Position numbers and translations under genes: made by a program
Source: Bacteroidota bacterium
GTDB taxonomy: Bacteria > Bacteroidota > Bacteroidia > Chitinophagales > Chitinophagaceae
NCBI GenBank assembly: GCA_023427575.1
Contig: JAEZAY010000136.1
Location: 1-10,225, forward strand
Direction: 5' to 3'
Length of the DNA: 10,225 bases
Shown: piece after piece, positions 5,399 through 10,225 of the stretch
Numbering within the stretch: the stretch's first letter is position 1
How the letters are laid out: every line of letters begins with the position of its first letter
The notes under the pieces: generated by a model
Seen by the model: only the letters and a program-made list of their open reading frames with translations
Databases searched by the model: none
Told to the model about the DNA's origin: nothing

Positions 5399-5815
5399 AT
5401 GAGAAAATATTTTTCTTTCCTCACTGTTTTTGCGGCCCTGGTTATAACGATCAGCAATTCCTGTTCAAAAGGCGGGGGCGATAAACCATGTACTGAAACC
5501 GGTTTATCTTTTACAACTTCTCCGGCTCTGAATTCGAATCAGCCAGCGGCGCCGGGCCCCGATTTTCCTTTGGTAGTAACATTAAATAATCCTATCCCCC
5601 CGGGAGGTGTCAAAATCGATATTACCGTAAAACAGCAAAACCCGGCTAATTCACCGGCTTTTTTTACCGTTAGCCGCACAACAAACTCGGCAGTCAACAA
5701 TTTTTCCATCACAGGCACTCCTTCGGGAGCAGTTAGCATTGTTGAAATTGTAGCGACTTCTGTTACCTGCGCTACCAATAAGTTTTCCGGCACCTATACC
5801 TACTCAAGAAAATAA
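5399..5815 (+). CDS. Small secreted lipoprotein, unknown function
   Basis: The protein is 138 residues with a type II signal peptide: basic start MRKYF, a hydrophobic core FLTVFAALVITI, and lipobox-like SNSC with the modified Cys at residue 22. SKGGGDK follows, a flexible linker typical of Bacteroidota lipoproteins. The mature part is rich in Pro, Ser, Thr and Asn, and has alternating beta-like stretches (FPLVVTLNN, GGVKIDITVKQ, SIVEIVATSV). A second pair of Cys (31 and 124) near its ends could form a disulfide. This suggests a single small beta-sandwich domain, but no family is recognised. A 5-bp hairpin GCAGG/CCTGC (5379-5392) ends 6 nt before the ATG. It converges with the glycosyltransferase gene with a 10-bp gap. 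Confidence 0.82.
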   Translation: MRKYFSFLTVFAALVITISNSCSKGGGDKPCTETGLSFTTSPALNSNQPAAPGPDFPLVVTLNNPIPPGGVKIDITVKQQNPANSPAFFTVSRTTNSAVNNFSITGTPSGAVSIVEIVATSVTCATNKFSGTYTYSRK

Positions 5816-5825
5816 ATCGGGGCAT

Positions 5826-7025
5826 TCACTCTGCCGCGGTTTGTTTGGCGCTAATATCTCTCCCTTTCCAGGAATACGAACCGGCCATACCCATAAAGCC
5901 GGCTATAACGGTATAGACTATGTGAAAAGGCTGCATAAGCGGAAACCAGAACATCTCTTTTTCCATTCCGAAAAAGCGCGAAACACTGCGTACAAAAGGG
6001 AATTCAATAATCTGCTTGGCAATAAAAAACAATAGGAGAAGGTATGCCCAACCTGGCTTAACAAATAGCAGGCAGGTGAGAATCACAAAGCAAAGGTTTA
6101 TGCCGAATACAACCAGCATCACCCGTTTGATCGCCTTTTCACTATAATATTTCGACTTACCCGCCCAGCGGATTCTTTGTGAGAAAAAGGATTTCCAGTC
6201 GGGAGCCGCATCCGTATATACAACGGCCTGAGGGGATTTCAGAAACCGCGCGGAATCCGGATCGGCCTTTACAAACTTTTGCATCAGTAAAATATCATCG
6301 CCGGATGGTACTGCATCGATCCCATCGAACCCCCCAACCTCTTCGAACAGGGCCTACTCATAAATAAAATTCGCCCCGTTCGCCATCACATGATATTTCT
6401 GCCGAATGGCACCCGCGGTAATTCCCTGCAGACTTAAAAAATCAAGGGCCTGAAACAGGGTTAAAAAACCTGAACCCGGCCGGATCCGTACAGGACCAGC
6501 AATACAGCGGGCGCGGCTTGTTTCATAAAACCGGGCGGCGGAGTTGATCCATCCGGGTTGGAAAGTACAATCTGCATCGGTGGTCATAATCAGATCGCCC
6601 TTTGCCTGCCGGATCCCGGCCTCGATCGCCTTTTTCTTAAAAGCGAGATTTTTCTCTTCCGTAATATAATCGCTGCTTCGTAAAAGCGTTGAATCGGGCA
6701 AACGATGACGGTGTTTTTCCAGTTCATTCCAGGTAGAATCAGTGGAAAAATCATCGATGAAAATAACTTCGTATAGTGATGGAGGATAGTTCTGCCGCGC
6801 CAGGGCGTTTACCAGCCTTTCCACATTCCGGGCTTCATTCCGAAGTGGAATGATCACGGAAACGCTGGTTCCGGCAACCCTTGTTTCATCGGGGATTATA
6901 AACGGAGTGCGCTCCCAGCCTGTTTCGTATTTGCCAATTATAAGATAGTAAGCAATCATTAATAACAGGAATATCAAAACGAAGAACACCATAGGCGATA
7001 TTGTAAATCTTTTCAAACATACCAT
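5826..7025 (-). pseudogene. Family 2 glycosyltransferase interrupted by one in-frame TAG
   Basis: One continuous minus-strand frame of 399 codons encodes a GT2 membrane glycosyltransferase, except for a TAG at codon 224 (6354-6356). Before the stop are an N-terminal membrane helix (about residues 11-31), the nucleotide-sugar fold opening SVSVIIPLRNE (about 54-64), FIDDFSTDST (first Asp pair, 91-92), and the DxD metal site TTDADC (D150, D152). After it come ALFEEVGGFDGIDAVPSGDD (225-244), the acceptor-site QRIRW (Q283-W287, QxxRW) and three C-terminal membrane helices. In homologues the stretch usually reads Y-x-K/R before the FEEVGGFDG block, so a Lys codon AAG changed to TAG is the simplest explanation. 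Without readthrough the product lacks QxxRW and all C-terminal helices, so it is probably inactive. A sequencing error is possible. The ATG at 7023-7025 was chosen as the first Met ahead of the membrane helix. Confidence 0.85.
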
Positions 7026-7373
7026 GTTTTTTATGAATTGAAAACGGAAGTCGGGAGATGAGTCAAGAGTCGGGCGGCGATGAGCCTGCGTTCAGGTCGG
7101 GAAGCCTTTTTTTAATTCGGAGTTCGGAGTTGGGCCGGGACTCAAAGCGTTTTTTTACCTGCTTTGCGTGAAATAAAGGAAACCCAAAGCCCGCAAAGAA
7201 TGCATTTAAACTGGACTCCGGACTCCAGGCGCCATCGCCCTTACCCGGGCATCGCAAAGAAATTTGCTGCAATGCCATACTAGGGTGCAAAAACTCAGAA
7301 AAGCATTTATACCTCTTATTTTCCTTACCTGCTTTGGAGGAAGTGCTCTTTCAAAAAATAAAAAGGCTCAAAC
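7026..7373. other. Intergenic region with short tandem and inverted repeats
   Basis: This spacer lies between the divergent glycosyltransferase and MarR genes. Tandem heptamers GGAGTTC-GGAGTTG (7119-7132) face inverted GGACTCC-GGACTCC (7213-7226), and CTTTGCG (7162-7168) faces CGCAAAG (7192-7198). This gives an imperfect palindrome of about 110 bp. The open frame running through 7264-7425 lacks regulator-like sequence and is treated as upstream DNA. Nothing else is recognised. Confidence 0.45.
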
Positions 7374-7404
7374 TTGCATAAAATGGAGAAAAAGATTAAG
7401 TTTG
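7374..7404 (+). promoter_or_regulatory. Bacteroidota-type promoter of the marR-like gene
   Basis: A TTG at 7374-7376 and a perfect TAnnTTTG box (TAAGTTTG, 7397-7404) are separated by 20 bp, matching the Bacteroidota sigma-ABfr consensus layout. Transcription would begin around 7410, inside the palindrome at 7406-7425 and about 15 nt before the start codon. Confidence 0.65.
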
Positions 7405-7405
7405 A

Positions 7406-7425
7406 ATAGTTGTATAAACAACTAT
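7406..7425 (+). promoter_or_regulatory. Perfect 8+8 bp palindrome abutting the marR-like start codon: candidate operator
   Basis: ATAGTTGT (7406-7413) and ACAACTAT (7418-7425) are perfect reverse complements separated by ATAA. The TTGT-n-ACAA core is typical of MarR-family operators. The site begins 2 bp after the -7 box and ends exactly at the ATG, so a bound dimer would cover the expected transcription start. Autorepression by the encoded MarR protein is the natural inference. Confidence 0.7.
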
Positions 7426-7866
7426 ATGCTAGACAACCAATTTAAAAAAGGCGAGTTATACAGTTTTATCACCGGCAAGGCTTCAACGGCAATTGCGCGC
7501 CGGCTTCAGAAAAAATTCAATGTAGCCGGGCTGAACCTGACCATTGAACAATGGAGTGTTTTGTATCATCTCTGGAAGGTAAATGGAATGAGCCAGCAGG
7601 AATTATGTAATGCCACTTTTCGCGATAAGCCCAGCATTACCCGGCTGGTTGATAACCTGGAAAAACTTTCACTTGTGCGCCGGGTTCCATCGGAATCAGA
7701 CCGGCGGATCAACCTGATCTATCTTACCAAACAGGGCGAAAAATTGCAGGATCAGTCGATGATGCTGGCTGAAGAAACATTGAACGAGGGATTGGTAGGA
7801 ATCTCGCCCGAGCACATCAATCTATGTAAGGAAATCCTGCAGCAGGTGTATGATAATTTAAAGTAG
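7426..7866 (+). CDS. MarR family transcriptional regulator
   Basis: The protein is 146 residues from the ATG at 7426, the usual MarR length. The longer frame from 7264 is rejected because its first 54 residues look unlike the family and a promoter and operator lie inside it. The winged helix is visible: MSQQELCNATFRDKPSITRLVDNLEKLSLVRRVPSESDRRINLIYLTKQG, with recognition helix KPSITRLVDNLEKL and the wing motif SDRR. Flanking helices form the dimer interface. Members are dimeric repressors released by small ligands. The acyl-CoA dehydrogenase gene starts 69 bp downstream on the same strand with no terminator between, so it is likely co-transcribed, and an acyl-CoA or fatty acid is a plausible effector (inference). 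The gene ends in TAG. Confidence 0.95.
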   Translation: MLDNQFKKGELYSFITGKASTAIARRLQKKFNVAGLNLTIEQWSVLYHLWKVNGMSQQELCNATFRDKPSITRLVDNLEKLSLVRRVPSESDRRINLIYLTKQGEKLQDQSMMLAEETLNEGLVGISPEHINLCKEILQQVYDNLK

Positions 7867-7935
7867 CGGCCTTCATTAAATAATCGCCGGCGATCAAAAC
7901 CAGTCAATGGCAAAATCGACTTAAACCTCAACAAA

Positions 7936-9726
7936 ATGGAAACGACAAAGCAGCAAAAAGTATTAAAGGGAGGCGAATGGCTGATTCGCGAAAGTTCTCC
8001 ATTTGAAACATTTATTCCCGAACAATACAACGAGGAGCAGCAAATGGTGAAGGATATGTGTGCTTCTTTCCTGGAATCTGAAGTGTTGCCCATTCTGGAA
8101 CGAATCGACAAGCTGGAGGAAGGCCTGATGCCTTCTCTTGTTCAGAAGGCCGGCGATCAGGGTTTACTGGGCACTTCAATTCCCGAGCAGTATAATGGGT
8201 TGGGGAAAGACTTTATAACTTCAACACTGGTGAATGAAGGCCTGGGTGGAGGTTTTTCATTTTCAGTGGCAGTGGCTGCACATACGGGCATTGGTACCCT
8301 GCCCATTCTTTATTTTGGAACCGAAGCCCAAAAACAGAAATACATTCCAAAGCTTTCCAGCGGCGAATGGAAAGGAGCGTATGGATTAACGGAACCAAAC
8401 AGCGGCAGCGATGCGCTGGGTGCTAAAACAAACGCTAAACTAAGTGAAGATGGTTCCCATTATATTTTAAACGGGCAAAAATGCTGGATTACAAACGGCG
8501 GTTTTGCCGATGTATACACCGTATTCGCCAAGGTAGATGGCGATAAGTTCACCGCCTTTATTGTTGAAAGTGGTTTTGAAGGATTTTCCCGCGGCCCGGA
8601 AGAACATAAAATGGGGATTAAAGGCTCGAGTACCGTGCAGCTTTATTTCCAGGATTGTAAGGTGCCGGTAGAAAACCTGCTGGGGGAAGTGGGGAAAGGA
8701 CATATTATCGCTTTCAATATTCTGAATATCGGCCGCCTGAAGTTATGCGCGGCCGCATTGGGTGGAGCCAAACGGGCATCTTCCATTTCCATTCAATACG
8801 CCATCACCCGTGAGCAGTTTAAAACATCCATATCGAATTTTGGCGCCATAAAACACAAGATCGCCGAAATGGCTATCAGTATGTGGGTATGCGAATCGGC
8901 ATTGTACCGTTCTGCAAAATGGATCGAGGATAAGGAACAGGAATTACTGGCCGAAGGAAAGCCCTTTAATGAAGCTCTGCTTGGTGCTGCGGAGGAATTT
9001 GCCATTGAATGCGCTATGCTGAAAGTTTACGGAAGTGAAGTCCTCGACAATGTAGTGGATGAAGGCGTACAGATCCACGGCGGGAATGGATACAGCGATG
9101 AATACGTGATTTCAAAAGCCTATCGCGACAGCCGTATCAACCGGATCTACGAGGGTACCAATGAAATCAACCGTTTGCTCATTGTTGATATGGTATTAAA
9201 GCGGGCGATGAAAGGCAGGTTAGACCTGATGGGCCCTGCTCTTGCGGTATCAAAGGAACTGATGAGCATACCCGATTTTGGTAATGAAGAGGAGGAAGCT
9301 TTTGCAAAAGAAAAGAAGACCATCCGGAACTTTAAAAAAGCCATCCTGATGACGGCCGGAGCTGCCGTTCAAAAGCTGATGATGAAAATTGAATCGGAGC
9401 AGGAAATCCTGATGAATATTGCCGATATGGCCATCGAAACCTTTAACGCCGAATCAGCATTGCTGCGTTTGATTCATTTGAGCGAAATAAAAGGCGGGAG
9501 CGAATGCGCCTATGAAAAAGATCTCACTCTTTGTTACCTCTACGATGCCGCCGACCGGATCAACAAAAGCGGCAAAGACGCGATCAATGCTTTTGCGGAG
9601 GGCGATGAACAGCGCATGATGCTTCTCGGTATAAAACGATTTACCAAAGTGGATCCTCTAAACAGCAAAGAGGCAAAAAGAAGAATTGCCGAACGCCTTA
9701 TAACGGACGGCAGGTATCCCTTGTAA
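7936..9726 (+). CDS. Long acyl-CoA dehydrogenase (VLCAD/ACAD9-like), fatty-acid beta-oxidation
   Basis: The protein is 596 residues, matching the extended class that has a C-terminal helical domain beyond the ~400-residue catalytic core. It catalyses FAD-dependent alpha,beta-dehydrogenation of acyl-CoA. The N-terminal helical domain spans about residues 30-145. The FAD/acyl signature YGLTEPNSGSDALGAKT is at 149-165, WITNGG at 184-189, and the middle beta domain runs to about 245. The second signature, IHGGNGYSDEYVISKAYRDSRINRIYEGTNEINR, is at 380-413, with the probable catalytic base Glu406 in YEGT. Residues ~430-596 form the extension, including an acidic patch (GNEEEEAFAKEKK). All key residues are present, so it should be active. 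The electron acceptor would be ETF. It follows the MarR gene by 69 bp and is closed by a strong terminator. Confidence 0.96.
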   Translation: METTKQQKVLKGGEWLIRESSPFETFIPEQYNEEQQMVKDMCASFLESEVLPILERIDKLEEGLMPSLVQKAGDQGLLGTSIPEQYNGLGKDFITSTLVNEGLGGGFSFSVAVAAHTGIGTLPILYFGTEAQKQKYIPKLSSGEWKGAYGLTEPNSGSDALGAKTNAKLSEDGSHYILNGQKCWITNGGFADVYTVFAKVDGDKFTAFIVESGFEGFSRGPEEHKMGIKGSSTVQLYFQDCKVPVENLLGEVGKGHIIAFNILNIGRLKLCAAALGGAKRASSISIQYAITREQFKTSISNFGAIKHKIAEMAISMWVCESALYRSAKWIEDKEQELLAEGKPFNEALLGAAEEFAIECAMLKVYGSEVLDNVVDEGVQIHGGNGYSDEYVISKAYRDSRINRIYEGTNEINRLLIVDMVLKRAMKGRLDLMGPALAVSKELMSIPDFGNEEEEAFAKEKKTIRNFKKAILMTAGAAVQKLMMKIESEQEILMNIADMAIETFNAESALLRLIHLSEIKGGSECAYEKDLTLCYLYDAADRINKSGKDAINAFAEGDEQRMMLLGIKRFTKVDPLNSKEAKRRIAERLITDGRYPL

Positions 9727-9747
9727 TTTTCTTAGTGTTATAGTCGG

Positions 9748-9773
9748 GCCCCGGGTTAAGCCGGGGCGTTTTT
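9748..9773 (+). terminator. Intrinsic terminator after the acyl-CoA dehydrogenase gene
   Basis: GCCCCGG (9748-9754) pairs with CCGGGGC (9761-9767) around a 6-nt loop, followed by GTTTTT. It lies 21 bp after the TAA stop and ends the marR-acyl-CoA dehydrogenase unit. Confidence 0.88.
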
Positions 9774-9830
9774 GCGTCAGGAACAGGGATCGATCAGTTG
9801 TAAGCTTCGAAGAAAAGTCCGGGAATTCAT

Positions 9831-9860
9831 TTTGTCCTAAAAGCCAATGACGTATATTCA
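9831..9860 (+). promoter_or_regulatory. Weak candidate promoter for the Dabb-domain gene
   Basis: TTTG (9831-9834) and TATATTCA (9853-9860, four of six consensus bases of TAnnTTTG) are 18 bp apart. The box ends 17 nt before the ATG at 9878. The position is sensible but the match is partial. Confidence 0.3.
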
Positions 9861-9877
9861 TTTTAAAATTTAGAATT

Positions 9878-10225
9878 ATGGCTGATACCACCCGTCGCGA
9901 ATTCCTTTCCGGAACCGGTAAAATGGCAATAGGTTCCGGTTTGCTTACTTTTGGGATAAACAACAATACAATGGCCGATAAAAACATGTTCATTCATCAC
10001 GTTTATTTTTATCTCAACAATCCCGACAGTAAAGAGGATCTTGCCGCACTATTAAAAGGGTTGGAGGGCATGAAGAAAATTAAAAACTACAAGCTGGTGC
10101 ATATCGGTAAGCCAGCCGATACCGACCGTCCCGTGATCGAAAGATCCTATGCCGTATCCTGGCTCTGCATCTTTGAAAACAAGGCGGAACAGGATAAATA
10201 CCAGGTAGATCCCATTCATCTCGAT
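9878..10225 (+). CDS. Tat-exported Dabb (stress-responsive alpha/beta barrel) domain protein, 3'-truncated
   Basis: An open frame starts at the ATG at 9878 and runs off the window; 116 codons are visible. The N-terminus carries a twin-arginine signal: T-T-R-R-E-F-L followed by the moderately hydrophobic SGTGKMAIGSGLLTFGI, implying folded export across the inner membrane. The mature part begins near MADKNMFIHHVYFYLNNPDS and resembles the Dabb fold opening (FxHHVxFxL, with His as a conserved core residue), followed by LAALLKGLEGMKKIKNYKLVHIGKP and SYAVSWLCIFENKAEQDKYQVDPIHL. Dabb proteins are small dimeric ferredoxin-like barrels of about 100 residues. Their roles vary, and exported versions in Bacteroidota are mostly uncharacterised. 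The terminator at 9748-9773 separates it from the upstream operon. Confidence 0.82.
   Translation, partial: MADTTRREFLSGTGKMAIGSGLLTFGINNNTMADKNMFIHHVYFYLNNPDSKEDLAALLKGLEGMKKIKNYKLVHIGKPADTDRPVIERSYAVSWLCIFENKAEQDKYQVDPIHLD

Noticed and set aside
5826..6284. A separate 152-residue protein starting at MQKFVK
   Set aside because: The frame is open upstream through the conserved FEEVGGFDG...SGDD block to the TAG, so this is the C-terminal half of the interrupted glycosyltransferase rather than an independent gene.
7264..7425. A 54-residue N-terminal extension of the MarR protein
   Set aside because: The promoter and operator lie inside it, the composition is unlike MarR proteins, and the 146-residue form has the standard length.

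Overview
The window looks like chromosomal DNA from a Bacteroidota bacterium, most likely of the Chitinophagaceae/Sphingobacteriia type. The reasons are the gene families (DUF5522, DUF420, YihY, an Lrp/AsnC regulator and a two-part acyl-CoA dehydrogenase of about 600 residues), promoter-like TAnnTTTG elements, very weak Shine-Dalgarno signals, and long palindromic intergenic repeats. This placement is inference from gene content; no rRNA or marker gene is present to prove it.

Layout. Positions 1-357 (+) hold the end of a DUF420 membrane protein. Positions 385-2618 (-) hold a compact four-gene run: a YihY/BrkB-like membrane protein, the tRNA m7G46 methyltransferase TrmB, a small Cys-rich DUF5522 protein and an alkyltransferase-like (ATL) protein with Ala in place of the catalytic Cys. 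The last three genes overlap. Positions 2619-4490 hold no convincing gene. This stretch contains two diverged copies of a ~340-bp repeat that carries a terminator hairpin, two copies of a ~95-bp repeat, one long imperfect palindrome with its own A/T hairpin, and a scrap of possible membrane-protein coding sequence.

Positions 4540-4708 (-) encode an odd 169-nt tRNA-like RNA. It has Leu-type acceptor, D, anticodon and T arms but a 98-nt variable region, and it is followed by a strong intrinsic terminator. It diverges from an Lrp/AsnC regulator (4854-5324), and the shared spacer contains four A/T-rich half-sites at a spacing of about 20 bp. A small lipoprotein gene (5399-5815) follows. Next, on the minus strand, is a family 2 glycosyltransferase (7025-5826) broken by a single in-frame TAG. 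After a repeat-containing spacer come a MarR regulator (start reset to 7426) with a clear promoter and a perfect palindrome abutting its start codon, a long acyl-CoA dehydrogenase (7936-9726) with a terminator, and the beginning of a Tat-signal Dabb-domain protein that runs off the end.

Functional reading. The MarR and acyl-CoA dehydrogenase genes probably form a fatty-acid beta-oxidation unit. The trmB cluster groups tRNA modification with a DNA-damage recognition protein. The most unusual object is the tRNA-like RNA with the expanded variable region. The repeat-rich stretch and the interrupted glycosyltransferase suggest local gene decay.
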